A stretch of DNA of 64,000 bases from Enterococcus sp. 9E7_DIV0242 (GCF_002140975.2 NZ_CP147247.1:868001-932000), one strand, 5' to 3'; counted from the first letter of the stretch, positions 1-9,032 are shown. Notes: generated by a model from the sequence alone, not told the origin. Program-made: numbers and translations.

Positions 1-82
1 CCATTTCAAATTGAACAGATAAAATATGCTCAATTCCTAAATCAATTTTGTCCGGTCCTTCGACCATTAGTTTGAAACCCAT
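1..82 (-). CDS. Partial small protein, possible contractile-system tube (Hcp-like) subunit
   Basis: The first 27 codons of a minus-strand gene that leaves the window at its left edge. The start ATG (82-80) follows a good AAGGAG site at nine bases spacing. The visible protein begins MGFKLMVEGPDKIDLGIEHI. The short hydrophobic-polar beta-like start recalls small tube proteins of T6SS-like or phage-tail-like systems from Firmicutes, but this is recall of a general style and not an alignment. It lies 65 bp downstream of the 723-aa protein and is evidently in the same operon, which is the sheath-then-tube order of contractile systems. With only 27 residues the call is an inference. Confidence 0.35.
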   Translation of the reverse strand, partial: MGFKLMVEGPDKIDLGIEHILSVQFEM

Positions 83-147
83 TCGTTCCAACTCCTTCTA
101 TTTTTATTTATTACATTATCGAGAATTTTCTCTCAAAGTAACCATGA

Positions 148-2319
148 TCAGACTGCCGCATTGACGGTTTTATTTACTTCAACTTCCAGATTTTTCACAT
201 TTCCATTGAACATTAAATTGACACGGCAGCGATTTGTTTCTTCATTGATCAAGTAGTCGACATCATCGCCATCTTGAATCACTGAATTGACAAATCCTTT
301 TTGTTCCATCCAACGACTTCTCGTACTCTCAGGATTGTTACTAAAGAAATGCATGATGTTATCCATCTTGAAGTCATTACTTTGGAATCTTAACAATCGC
401 TCGACATACGTACTCACCAAAGTCTTATATGTTTCTTCAAATCCATTAGCACCTTCGTTCAAGCTCCTCGCCTTATAGACAGTCACATTGTTGATTTCTC
501 TATTTTTATAGCTGGCATTTTCAGAAGCAAAACAGAAACCAAAGTTTGTTCGATTGATTTCATTTTTCACATTGTTAGTAAAGCCACTGATTTCCTTGGT
601 CAATGTTGTCAAGGTATGAAGCGAATGATCACGTGCTTCGATGTCATAACGAACACCAGGCATATCCTTCAACACACGATCAAAATGGGTATTCAGATAA
701 CTTGGGCATTGACATGCGGCAGTGGTTCCTGCAGCAATATACGCAGCACCAACATATACACCCTCTAACCAAAGCTTCATCATGTCTTCCTTTTCTTTAG
801 AAAGCATCGCGGCATTTTCACCTGCAACCACCATCTTGCTATCAAGAAGAACACCGGATTTATTTTTTGGTATGATCGTGAAATTCGGATAACAAGGAAC
901 CGCAAAGGCACTATACTCTTTCTTCATTAACGGCTTACAATGCTCAATGTATTTACTGACTCCATTAGTTGCTAGATCATCAAAGGTCGTTTCTTCTCCG
1001 GTCTCAAAGCTGAAATACAACTGGACGTTGTAGTCCTTCAACAGATTAAGCAGAATCGCAAGAGATTCCATCGTATTATCATTACTTTTCTCGATCTTCG
1101 CATTCCCTTTAAATCGGTGACGTGACAAATTGACTTCGCTACCACTCGCTAAAGCGATGTTTGCAGCAATCCCCATCCAGATTGTATTTTCAAAATCATT
1201 CTTGCTATTGACGGTATTCAAATATTTTTCCAGACGAACAATATTGCTGGATTTTGTCAGCATTTCCAGTCTTGTATTCGTTATTAGTAGCGTCGGCTGC
1301 ATTTCTTTGTTCTTAGATTGGTACTGGTCAAAGAATAATTTCACTCCAACGATTTTTTCAATCAATGGTTTTACTACTTTCACAAACTCTGATTTTGATT
1401 CTTTATAGAAGTTGAGGTAATTATTGAAGTTATTTACTTCAAGACCATAATTGATTTCCGCTTGAGCATCCATAGGTAGTGGACAGAAGGTACGAACAAC
1501 TAAGTCCATTACATAATCGTTACTTTCTTCTGAAACAGCTTCGTAATCCTCTTTAAAGAATAGAGACAGCTCTTGAGAATTATTTCCTTCTGTAAGGGCA
1601 AGCTCTGTGGTTTGCTCTTTTGGCGCTTCAATAATTTTCAATTCTCCATTTTCAGCCATCGTTAGTTTTCCAAGCGTCACCTGCTCCGGTTCACCACCAT
1701 CTTCGGGCTGGCCCAATAGTAACCGTGTTTTTATATCTTCGATTGCTAACGGCAGCATCGCCATAACATTGTTGTAATTTCCGGAAGCCATTTCAAACTT
1801 CTCATTCAATTTGTCGCCAACATCCAGCTTCTTCGGATCTTCTTCCTCTAAGCCTTCATACTGGTCATATAAATAATGAATTTCTTTCCGTACCTGACGG
1901 ATGTCATCCATCACTTTTTTAGGTGAAATCATGGTTGTAATATTTTCGAAATTGAAGTCGCTGTTTTTCAGGCCGTTCGCATTTTTCGCATCTAGCATCG
2001 TAATGATCATTTTGACAAAATCATTTTCTTCGTTAATGGGGATTTCCGTGATACTATCCTCAGGAATTCCTTCCGGCTTTGTTAACGTATAGATGATTCG
2101 GCCATTGGCACTATTGAAGAAGGAGTAAACAGTTGGTGAGAATTTTTTCATGAACTCATCAAAACTGCTGACGACCAGCTTCTCGTTAATTTCTTTGACT
2201 TTATCATCGCTTAAACTGTCAATTCCTTTTACTTCACCAACTAACGTCAGCAAGTCAGGTTTTTCAGGGTTGATTTCCTGAAAATCAATGGTTCTATTGG
2301 TCTGCTCAATAATCTTCAT
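148..2319 (-). CDS. 723-aa cytoplasmic protein, possible contractile sheath (TssBC/VipAB-like)
   Basis: A large soluble protein with no signal peptide or membrane segment and a good ribosome site (GGAGGAAAAA) before the ATG. An N-terminal part (about residues 40-210) contains a charged helical stretch (MDDIRQVRKEIHYLYDQYEG), then an acidic linker near 200-270. The remaining two thirds are mixed alpha/beta and end in a beta-rich tail. Total length is close to a TssB (about 170) plus TssC (about 500) fusion. The segment near residue 480-560, with an Ala/Gly-rich helix following a Pro-rich strand (FAVPCYPNFTIIP), is reminiscent of sheath proteins. No catalytic motif is visible. The operon continues to the left with a small tube-like protein. 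I cannot prove the family from sequence reading; a phage-tail-like or entirely different assembly remains possible. Confidence 0.35.
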   Translation of the reverse strand: MKIIEQTNRTIDFQEINPEKPDLLTLVGEVKGIDSLSDDKVKEINEKLVVSSFDEFMKKFSPTVYSFFNSANGRIIYTLTKPEGIPEDSITEIPINEENDFVKMIITMLDAKNANGLKNSDFNFENITTMISPKKVMDDIRQVRKEIHYLYDQYEGLEEEDPKKLDVGDKLNEKFEMASGNYNNVMAMLPLAIEDIKTRLLLGQPEDGGEPEQVTLGKLTMAENGELKIIEAPKEQTTELALTEGNNSQELSLFFKEDYEAVSEESNDYVMDLVVRTFCPLPMDAQAEINYGLEVNNFNNYLNFYKESKSEFVKVVKPLIEKIVGVKLFFDQYQSKNKEMQPTLLITNTRLEMLTKSSNIVRLEKYLNTVNSKNDFENTIWMGIAANIALASGSEVNLSRHRFKGNAKIEKSNDNTMESLAILLNLLKDYNVQLYFSFETGEETTFDDLATNGVSKYIEHCKPLMKKEYSAFAVPCYPNFTIIPKNKSGVLLDSKMVVAGENAAMLSKEKEDMMKLWLEGVYVGAAYIAAGTTAACQCPSYLNTHFDRVLKDMPGVRYDIEARDHSLHTLTTLTKEISGFTNNVKNEINRTNFGFCFASENASYKNREINNVTVYKARSLNEGANGFEETYKTLVSTYVERLLRFQSNDFKMDNIMHFFSNNPESTRSRWMEQKGFVNSVIQDGDDVDYLINEETNRCRVNLMFNGNVKNLEVEVNKTVNAAV

Positions 2320-3051
2320 TTTTTTCCTCCATTATTGATAAAACTAGTTATAATTTTATGCCTTTTTATAAATTGAAGATTATCATATTTTTAACAAAAA
2401 AAAACAAATTTACCCTAACTTGTCATCTAACAGACCTAAAATGCATTTTCCTACAAAATTACAATCCACGTTTCTCTTCTAAAAACCCTTTCTTCCTACA
2501 TTCTTTATTTATTCAATTTTTTTATGATTCCAGAAATGCACTCGAAACACCCTTAAATGCACTTTATCCGCTTTATTTTTTATAAAATGTCATTTATAAT
2601 AATAGAAACATCATAATTTTATGCGATATATATATAAACCAATCTCTAATGTAAAGTTATTTGTTTTTCCGGGTGAAATAGATAAATCTCTTTCTTTATT
2701 TTCAAAATAAAATAAGAAAAATTTCATTTATTTTAGTTGTGGTACCTAGAGGAATGAGTAACAAATGAAAAGTAGCAATTAGAGGCTGACTTTAATTATT
2801 AGGTCATGAATAAAAAAATAGTGGGCAGATACTTGTGGTTAAACCCTTAGGAATATCTGACCACCCTCCCATGATAAGAGCTGGTTGTCTTTTAATTAGT
2901 GTGTAAAATAAGTTTTCTGGTTCGTTGTACGCTACACTCATCTACCAAAAACTCCTCTTATCTTTTTAGATATACCTAGTATTGGAACTATATTTCGCAA
3001 ATAAAAATGATGTTTGGTTTGTTGTTAGAAATAAAAAGGAGAGAAATTTAC
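2320..3051. other. Gene-free AT-rich region with a hairpin and repeated AAATGCA motifs
   Basis: About 730 bp lie between the divergent 723-aa gene and the pheromone-kinase unit with no convincing gene. AAATGCA occurs three times (2439-2445, 2534-2540, 2555-2561), the first inside the palindrome AAAATGCATTTT. A hairpin with 11-bp arms and one mismatch (GTGGGCAGATA / TATCTGACCAC) lies at 2821-2864 in locally more GC-rich DNA. Promoters for both flanking operons must lie here, but I cannot assign them with confidence. Confidence 0.5.
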
Positions 3052-3201
3052 ATGAACATTTTAAAACACCTATTGACCCCTCATCACAAAAGGAAAAGTA
3101 ACTGTCACTTCGCAGCTAAAAACATAGAAAAAAACTTTTCTATAGTTGGTATTTGTTCCTTGCAACGTAAAAACGAAACAGTAAAATGGATACAACATTA
3201 G
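3052..3201 (+). CDS. 49-aa candidate peptide pheromone precursor
   Basis: A small gene with a strong ribosome site (AAAAGGAGAG, eight bases before ATG) directly upstream of an AgrC/ComD-type kinase whose own start lies inside it (16-bp overlap) and lacks a clear ribosome site, so the kinase is probably translationally coupled. The peptide has a basic, amphipathic N-terminal half (MNILKHLLTPHHKRK) and a hydrophobic C-terminal patch with a cysteine (FSIVGICSL), with a second cysteine at residue 18. There is no GG leader. Signals for this kinase class are usually encoded beside the kinase, which is why I read it as the precursor. No AgrB-like processing protease is nearby. It could instead be a leader peptide that only controls kinase translation. 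Confidence 0.5.
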   Translation: MNILKHLLTPHHKRKSNCHFAAKNIEKNFSIVGICSLQRKNETVKWIQH

Positions 3202-4484
3202 CCATTCTGCTGATAGAATTATGCTTGGTTTATCTATTTTTTCCTCGAATAAAATTATTCGGCTATTCACAAAGAAATACACTCATCATATACTTCGGCA
3301 TCCTACTTTTCTCAAACCTAGGACTTATTGCCGTTGATGATCTTTTAAGTATCTTTGTACTTTTCTTTGCTTGTTTTCTCTTGAATAAACTTGGCTACCT
3401 ACCGCATTCCTATGTACACTTAGGATTAATAGTTTTTTGCATGTTCGTCTTGTTGCTGATTCTATCTTTTCAAGTGCATAAGTTTTTATCGTTTATTTGG
3501 GTATACCCAAATAAACTAGCTAATAGGTATATTATTGTACTCACTAGAATGAGTGTAGGTATTATTCCGCTTTTGTTCTCTCTTGTACAGTCAACAAAGT
3601 ATGGTTGGATTCGTCGTTTCGAGAAAGGACTCCTACGGGTTGTCCGCACTCTTTTTTTGAGTCCGTTTCACTTGTTGTCTATCTCGTTAGTCGGCACAGC
3701 ACTTTGCTCGCTTTTTTCTTTTGCCAATAAAATAACACCAGTTTTCTATCTCTTTTTTTTATCATTGCTGGTGATAGTGAGCTTGAGAAGTGATACAAAG
3801 AAAATACAGCATGATTCTGATAGAAAAAGGATAGAAACAGATGGCCTTAAGCTTTATTCAGCAACTTTAGAAAACTCACTTTTAGATTTACAAGGATTTC
3901 GACATGATTATTTGAATATATTGTCTAGCTTGGAACACGCAATCTATGAAGAAAACATGGATGAATTAAAGCATATTTACGAACAAATTATTTTACCAAC
4001 AAGAAAGCAACTCACTGAAAACAAGGACTTTCTTTTACAACTCAATGTGCTTGAGCCTGAATTAAAGGCACTACTTGCTAAAAAAATAGTCGAAACAATC
4101 GAAAAAAAAATAACGATTAGACTTTCTGTCTTAACCGATCTAAAAAAATGTCCCATTGATTCTCTTGATCTCATCAGAATTTTTTCTATCCTACTGGATA
4201 ATGCGATTGAAGAAGCTGAAAAATCGGAAAATGGCTCTATTTATTTGTCTTTGTCAGAAAATAGCTGCGGCTATCAACTAGAGATTACTAATAGCTTGCA
4301 TAGCGACATCACAAATATTCAGTTACTTGCTTCAAAAAATTATTCTACTAAATCGAAGCATTCAGGTTTGGGGCTAACCATTTTAGCTAACCTATTGAGT
4401 AAATACCCTTTCACTTCTTTAAAAACAAGTATTTCTGATGATAGATTTACGCAAAGTATTTCAATTTTTTTAAAGGAGAATTAA
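3186..4484 (+). CDS. AgrC/ComD-type sensor histidine kinase
   Basis: A 432-aa membrane kinase of the HPK10 class that senses peptide signals. About six transmembrane segments occupy residues 1-200. A short linker leads to the phosphoacceptor region FRHDYLNILSSLEHAI, in which the histidine is the predicted phosphorylation site, followed by a GHKL ATPase domain with the N box LLDNAIEEAE and the G box GLGL. These are the marks of AgrC, FsrC and ComD kinases. The start overlaps the end of the upstream 49-aa peptide gene, and the LytTR regulator begins four bases after its stop, so the three form one transcription unit. The ligand is inferred to be the upstream peptide. Confidence 0.9.
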   Translation: MDTTLAILLIELCLVYLFFPRIKLFGYSQRNTLIIYFGILLFSNLGLIAVDDLLSIFVLFFACFLLNKLGYLPHSYVHLGLIVFCMFVLLLILSFQVHKFLSFIWVYPNKLANRYIIVLTRMSVGIIPLLFSLVQSTKYGWIRRFEKGLLRVVRTLFLSPFHLLSISLVGTALCSLFSFANKITPVFYLFFLSLLVIVSLRSDTKKIQHDSDRKRIETDGLKLYSATLENSLLDLQGFRHDYLNILSSLEHAIYEENMDELKHIYEQIILPTRKQLTENKDFLLQLNVLEPELKALLAKKIVETIEKKITIRLSVLTDLKKCPIDSLDLIRIFSILLDNAIEEAEKSENGSIYLSLSENSCGYQLEITNSLHSDITNIQLLASKNYSTKSKHSGLGLTILANLLSKYPFTSLKTSISDDRFTQSISIFLKEN

Positions 4485-4488
4485 TTGT

Positions 4489-5214
4489 ATGAACGTTTTC
4501 GTTTTGGAAGACCAGCTCTATCACCATAATCGGATTGCGTCTCTCCTCAGTAAACTGCAGAGGCAGATGAATTTCATGTTTTCCAGCTTAAACTATTTTG
4601 AATCTACTGAAGCTTTTCTTGCAAATAAAGGACTTTTCACAGAGTATGATATTTTTATTTTAGATATAGAAATCCTAGGTGACAAAAAGGCTGGTCTTAA
4701 GTTGGCAGCCACCATTCGCAGAGAATTTAAACAAGCTACCATTATCTTTTTAACAGCCTATGGTATGTTAATGAAAGAAACCTTTTTATACCGCATATTT
4801 GCCTTAGACTTCATTGAAAAAAATTTATCTGATGAGCTGCTCCTACAACGCCTATGTGATTGTATCCAGTATGTAAAACAGGGGCAGGATAACACCAATG
4901 CGGAAGAGCTTTTTATCTTTTCAAATAAATATGCACAAATCAAGTTACCAAAAAATGATATTCTTTATTTTGAAACACTGCCTTATAAGCACAAGATTCG
5001 ATTAATCGCTAAGAATGAGGTTCTTGACTTTACAAGTAGTCTAAATGAAATAGAAAACCTCGATTCCTCATTTGTCCGTTGCCACAAAGCATTTGTTGTT
5101 AACTGGGCGAACGTTGTGACCCTTGATAAATCAGAAAAACTACTTTATTTATCGGGAAACCACAGCTGTCCAATCTCCAGAGCCAACTACAAGAAAATCG
5201 TGCAAATGTTTTGA
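4489..5214 (+). CDS. AgrA/ComE-type response regulator, LytTR DNA-binding domain
   Basis: A 241-aa regulator. The receiver domain (about 1-125) carries the early acidic pair (LEDQ) and the phosphoacceptor aspartate in IFILDIEI. The C-terminal LytTR domain (about 135-240) shows the family pattern of a beta-rich start, a conserved FVRCHKAFVVN stretch and a terminal SRANYKKI segment. LytTR regulators bind paired direct repeats upstream of their targets, normally including their own operon. I did not find a convincing pair in the 730 bp upstream. It follows the kinase gene by four bases with its own AAAGGAG site. Confidence 0.92.
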   Translation: MNVFVLEDQLYHHNRIASLLSKLQRQMNFMFSSLNYFESTEAFLANKGLFTEYDIFILDIEILGDKKAGLKLAATIRREFKQATIIFLTAYGMLMKETFLYRIFALDFIEKNLSDELLLQRLCDCIQYVKQGQDNTNAEELFIFSNKYAQIKLPKNDILYFETLPYKHKIRLIAKNEVLDFTSSLNEIENLDSSFVRCHKAFVVNWANVVTLDKSEKLLYLSGNHSCPISRANYKKIVQMF

Positions 5215-5272
5215 AAGAAAACAGCAGGCACAAAAACTAACATTTTTTTATCAGCTAAAGCTATAAAGGAAA

Positions 5273-5326
5273 AACAATCAAAAAAAGCAGGAATGATTAT
5301 TTTCATTCCCTGCTTTTTTGATTGTT
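5273..5326. terminator. Rho-independent terminator after the LytTR regulator
   Basis: Long stem around AGCAGG...CCTGCT with the flanking arms AACAATCAAAAAA and TTTTTTGATTGTT. It ends the pheromone-kinase-regulator operon. Confidence 0.85.
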
Positions 5327-5473
5327 GCTCGTTTGCCTAAGTTCAACACTATTCAAAATTGCTTATATCTTTCCTGTTTCCTTCCAAAAAACGATTTCTT
5401 CAGAAGCATTTTCATTCCACATTGCCTTCTTTCTTAGAAACCGATACAATCATCATAGAGGAGGTTGATCACA

Positions 5474-6187
5474 ATGAAAAAAGCGATCATCAACAAGGAG
5501 TTTTGGGCCATTTTCCCAGAAGCTCAAATCAATTTTTTAGTTATAAAAAATATCGATAACCATATCAAAGAAGCAGACACATCGTATTTTACCGAGTTAC
5601 TAAGTCATGCTGGAAAAGATGCTGAACAGTTTCTAACGGAGGAGACTTTCAGTGATAACGCTGTTGTCGCTCAGTGGCGTGAGGCATTCAGCAAATTCAA
5701 AACGAAAAAAGGCGCACGGTCTTCCATTGAAGCCTTATTGAAAAGGGTAAGTCAGCAACGAGAGTTCCGTCCAATCAATCCTCTTGTTGATATCTACAAC
5801 AGTATCTCTTTAAAATACGGCGTGCCTAGCGGTGGTGAAGATATCGATAAAATAGAAGGAAATTTATCTTTAGGAAAAGCTCAGGGCGGTGAAAACTTCT
5901 TTCCGCTTGGTGCTGAGAAAGATGCGCCAGCCTTACCAGAAGAGCTTATTTACTTTGATGATAATGGTGCGATTTGCAGATGCCTCAACTGGCGCGAAGC
6001 TCAACGGACGATGCTGACTGAGGAAACGAAAAATGCCATTCTTGTCATCGAATCTGTGAACGAAGAGCAACGCGAACGAGCAAATCAGGCAATCGAAGAA
6101 CTGAAGAATCTAGTAGATGACTATTTCAATACAAACAGTATCGCTTATACTGTATCTGAACAAGCAGCAGAAATTGAAATCGGCTAA
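5474..6187 (+). CDS. B3/B4 tRNA-binding domain protein
   Basis: A 237-aa cytoplasmic protein resembling free-standing B3/4 domains, which are related to the editing region of the phenylalanyl-tRNA synthetase beta chain. Supporting segments are the central PLVDIYNSISLKYGVPSGGEDID and the later YFDDNGAICRCLNWREAQRT, both typical of the family. The family may edit or trap mischarged tRNA or free amino acids, but its role is not settled. I chose the ATG at 5474, eight bases after GAGGAGG, rather than the TTG nine bases earlier. It stands alone between two terminators. Confidence 0.8.
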   Translation: MKKAIINKEFWAIFPEAQINFLVIKNIDNHIKEADTSYFTELLSHAGKDAEQFLTEETFSDNAVVAQWREAFSKFKTKKGARSSIEALLKRVSQQREFRPINPLVDIYNSISLKYGVPSGGEDIDKIEGNLSLGKAQGGENFFPLGAEKDAPALPEELIYFDDNGAICRCLNWREAQRTMLTEETKNAILVIESVNEEQRERANQAIEELKNLVDDYFNTNSIAYTVSEQAAEIEIG

Positions 6188-6212
6188 AGAAAGCAACGAG
6201 CACAATGAAAAA

Positions 6213-6258
6213 AATCCCCGTTAGACGTCATTTTTACAGCTGACATTTAACGGGGATT
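6213..6258. terminator. Bidirectional terminator
   Basis: Stem AATCCCCGTTA / TAACGGGGATT with a run of seven T on the minus-strand side. It separates the convergent B3/4 gene and the SPFH-ribbon-helix-helix unit. Confidence 0.85.
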
Positions 6259-6292
6259 CTATTATCTGGAAACACTTATAGAAACAGGTTTC

Positions 6293-6475
6293 CTACTCTT
6301 TCTTCTCTTTTGTATCGGTGCCTTTTCGCTTTTTGACGGCCTCCGTTAATAGGTATTCTATTTGCCCATTCACACTGCGGAATTCATCCTCCGCCCATGC
6401 TGCTAACTCGTTATATAGTGCGGTAGAAAGGCGCAGCGGTACTTGTTTTTTTGTTTTCTGCTCTTTTCCTTCCAT
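6293..6475 (-). CDS. Small Arc/CopG-like ribbon-helix-helix protein
   Basis: A 60-aa protein. After a basic start ([11 protein letters not shown]) comes [20 protein letters not shown], the usual strand-then-helix pattern of ribbon-helix-helix DNA-binding proteins, then a second helix ([14 protein letters not shown]) and a charged tail. It follows the SPFH gene by 98 bp in the same direction and has its own GGAGAGG site. SPFH proteins with a neighbouring Arc-like protein are a recurrent pair in lactic acid bacteria. It may autoregulate through the palindrome upstream of the SPFH gene. That is inference. Confidence 0.75.
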   Translation of the reverse strand: MEGKEQKTKKQVPLRLSTALYNELAAWAEDEFRSVNGQIEYLLTEAVKKRKGTDTKEKKE

Positions 6476-6573
6476 GATAACAATCCTCTCCGCAGAAGCT
6501 GTAACAATTATATCATAGCTTCCAAAATCTGACGAAACGGTGCTCTCAGAGCCGCCGCTTTTATCACAACTTC

Positions 6574-7602
6574 CTAGTACAACGAGCCACTATTTACGAT
6601 AGGCTGAGCATCTCGATTCCCACAAAGAACGACCATTAGATTGCTGACCATCGCAGCCTTACGTTCATCATCCAATTCGACGATTTCCTGTTCACTCAGT
6701 TTTTCTAGTGCCATTTCTACCATTCCAACAGCTCCTTCAACGATCAGTTGACGAGCATCCACAACAGCAGAGGCTTGTTGACGTTGCAGCATTGCAGCCG
6801 CAATTTCAGGGGCATAAGCCAAATGAGTGATACGAGCTTCGGTGATTTCCAGACCAGCTACAGTTACTTTTGACTGGATCTCTTCGGTTAAACGATTACT
6901 GATTTCCTGACTTGAACCACGAAGACTTTTTTCATTGGCATCTTCATTGTCTGCCGCATCATAGGAATACAAACGTACGATATTTCTCAGTGCTGAATCA
7001 CACTGGATCGACAAATATTCCGTAAAATTATCAACATCGAACATTGCTTTTGCTGTATCTGCCACTCGCCAGATAACGACAATACTGATGATAATTGGAT
7101 TCCCCAGTTTGTCATTGACTTTCTGTTTGTTGTTGCTCAATGCCATTGTTTTTAATGACAGCTTGCGTGATGCTCGTTGTTGATGGGCATTGGCGCCTTT
7201 AGCTGTTGTTTCCGGCTCTAGAGCAGGTGCATTTTCAGCAGAAGATAAAGCTGTTGGCATTGGTACAGCAGTTGTGAAAGGGTTGACGAAATAAAAACCT
7301 TCGCCCTTCAATGTCCCAACATAGCGTCCAAACAACGTCATGACCATTGCTTCGTTAGGTCGAATAACTTTAAGACCCATAAACAAAAGTGGCATAGGTA
7401 TACACCAGTAAAAGATACTCAGTCCCAACAACGTACCACCTAATGCAAACGACTCACTATCCAGATAAACAACACTGAATATAAACGCAGCAATCGATAA
7501 AACAATGCCTAAAAGATTCAATAACAGCATTGGCATACCACTCATTGCTTTTAATCGAACCTCCTGTGAAGGTGCTTTACTTTCCAATTTTTGATTTTCC
7601 AT
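6574..7602 (-). CDS. SPFH/Band 7 domain membrane protein
   Basis: A 342-aa protein with two hydrophobic segments near residues 25-75, then an SPFH domain beginning around [20 protein letters not shown] and running to about residue 300. The helical part includes [24 protein letters not shown], characteristic of the stomatin/prohibitin group. These proteins form ring-like scaffolds in membrane microdomains. The ATG at 7602 follows TAGGAGGATGG; an upstream in-frame start would lie in the operator region and was rejected. A 19-bp palindrome sits just upstream of the ribosome site, and a ribbon-helix-helix gene follows in the same transcript. Confidence 0.85.
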   Translation of the reverse strand: MENQKLESKAPSQEVRLKAMSGMPMLLLNLLGIVLSIAAFIFSVVYLDSESFALGGTLLGLSIFYWCIPMPLLFMGLKVIRPNEAMVMTLFGRYVGTLKGEGFYFVNPFTTAVPMPTALSSAENAPALEPETTAKGANAHQQRASRKLSLKTMALSNNKQKVNDKLGNPIIISIVVIWRVADTAKAMFDVDNFTEYLSIQCDSALRNIVRLYSYDAADNEDANEKSLRGSSQEISNRLTEEIQSKVTVAGLEITEARITHLAYAPEIAAAMLQRQQASAVVDARQLIVEGAVGMVEMALEKLSEQEIVELDDERKAAMVSNLMVVLCGNRDAQPIVNSGSLY

Positions 7603-7620
7603 TTTTCTCCATCCTCCTAA

Positions 7621-7639
7621 TGATATCAAATTGATATCA
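7621..7639. promoter_or_regulatory. 19-bp perfect palindrome upstream of the SPFH gene
   Basis: TGATATCAA-A-TTGATATCA is perfectly symmetric about its central base and lies between the probable promoter and the ribosome site of the SPFH gene. The position suits an operator. The downstream ribbon-helix-helix protein is a candidate ligand. Confidence 0.55.
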
Positions 7640-7716
7640 CTTAAATATTACAATAATATTACCAGATAAATAACTGAATGTCAAAGAAGTGTTGTAACTA
7701 TTTTTTTCTATATGAA

Positions 7717-7767
7717 AATCCGTTGCTCTCTAACTGATCAATCACACCAGCTTTATAACAACGGATT
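7717..7767. terminator. Possible terminator downstream of the SRPBCC gene
   Basis: Inverted repeat AATCCGTTG / CAACGGATT with a long 33-base loop and short T-rich flanks on both sides. The long loop lowers confidence. Confidence 0.4.
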
Positions 7768-7814
7768 CTTTTCTTTCTATATATGTTCATTCAATGGAAT
7801 ACTTTTTTGTTCTC

Positions 7815-8204
7815 CTAAATTACAGCCCGGAGATCCTTCATGTATTGTGCCTGTTGCTTTTTTAGATAGGCTTTAACAAAGGGCTTCATCCACAGTTTTT
7901 TCGCTGTCACATTTTCAGTGAACACAATTTCAGTTTTCTCTCCTTTTCGGGAAAACGACCCTGTCCAGCTCCCCTTAATGTTGTCGTTTTCTAAATCAAA
8001 GGACCAATAGTTAAGATAGTCTGTTGCAGTAATCGTGAATGTTGTTGTATAACCTTCTGGTGTATATTCAATGAACTTCGTATTGCTGATAATTTCTACT
8101 CTATCTAAATCACTTCGCCAGGAATAATCCGTAAGCGATGTAACGATGGACCAAATCTGCTCAATCTCACAATCAAAAACGGCTTTCACTGTAGCTGTTG
8201 CCAT
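7815..8204 (-). CDS. SRPBCC (START/polyketide-cyclase-like) family protein
   Basis: A 129-aa soluble protein. The opening VKAVFDCEIEQIWSIVTSLTDYSWRSDLDRVEI and the later GYTTTFTIT...WSFDLENDNIKGSWTGSF fit the SRPBCC fold: an N-terminal strand-helix, a curved sheet and a long C-terminal helix. Such proteins bind hydrophobic ligands, and the specific ligand cannot be read here. The gene stands alone with its own AGGAGGT site, between SPFH and a VOC protein. Confidence 0.75.
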   Translation of the reverse strand: MATATVKAVFDCEIEQIWSIVTSLTDYSWRSDLDRVEIISNTKFIEYTPEGYTTTFTITATDYLNYWSFDLENDNIKGSWTGSFSRKGEKTEIVFTENVTAKKLWMKPFVKAYLKKQQAQYMKDLRAVI

Positions 8205-8308
8205 CTTGTACCTCCTATAAAATTATTTCTAAATACGAATACTTCTATAAATAACTTCTAACAGTGTAATCAGAACACTCTGTCTTTTCAACATGCCTCA
8301 GCTAATCA

Positions 8309-8776
8309 TTATCCTTGAATAATTTTTTCAACCATTCCTTTTTTCATATAGGTTTTCTCAACTAGCTCGTCTACAGTCAGCCCCTCATTATACAGGCGTT
8401 TGACCATTACTTTCAAGTCTTCCCCCACTTCAACAATGTGTCCATCTGGATCATATACCCGAACGACCTTCTGGCCCCACGGCATAATTAAATCTGAACC
8501 GACCATTTCAACATTTTTTGTCTTAAGTCGTTCTAAAAAGCCATCGAAGTTCTCTTCTTCAAAGTACATTTCCGTGACATTGCCGCGATAGCTGAAAAAA
8601 TCCTGTTCACAATTGGTAAAAGCCATCCATGAGCTTTCGGTTTGAAGTCCCATTCCTCCAGTTAATGTCACATTTTCTCCCAGATCAGCGATCACTCTTA
8701 CTCCAATAGTCTGTGTATAAAATGCTTTTGATTTTTCTATATCCTTTACAACCAGCATTGGTCCTCTAAATTTCAT
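8309..8776 (-). CDS. VOC (glyoxalase/bleomycin-resistance) family protein
   Basis: A 155-aa protein. A single vicinal-oxygen-chelate domain covers residues 1-120: FRGPMLVVKDIEKSKAFYTQ is the usual first strand and helix, and KVVRVYDPDGHIVEVGEDL is the typical closing part containing the metal-ligand glutamate. A helical C-terminal extension (about 120-155) is added. The ATG at 8776 is preceded by AGGAGGAAAATCG; a longer in-frame extension upstream has no ribosome site and was discarded. The substrate is unknown. Confidence 0.85.
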   Translation of the reverse strand: MKFRGPMLVVKDIEKSKAFYTQTIGVRVIADLGENVTLTGGMGLQTESSWMAFTNCEQDFFSYRGNVTEMYFEEENFDGFLERLKTKNVEMVGSDLIMPWGQKVVRVYDPDGHIVEVGEDLKVMVKRLYNEGLTVDELVEKTYMKKGMVEKIIQG

Positions 8777-9032
8777 CGATTTTCCTCCTATATTCCTATT
8801 TCCATCTATTATACCAAAGGAAGAAAAAGCAAATCGCACACTTTCTGCCCAAAAATGAATGGTACTCATTCCTATGTCATACAGCCAGCTTTCATTGCTC
8901 CTGTTTTAGAACAGCAACATCGCTTAATTGTTCTATGACTTTCTACAAAACTCACGCAAGCTAGAAAAAGGTACTTTCCATCCCTTGAAAATATTGTATG
9001 ATAAAAGAAAGACAATCGAAAGGACTATCCGT

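Noticed and set aside
2358..2585. 75-codon frame in the left intergenic region
   Set aside because: AT-rich low-complexity translation, no ribosome site; a chance frame.
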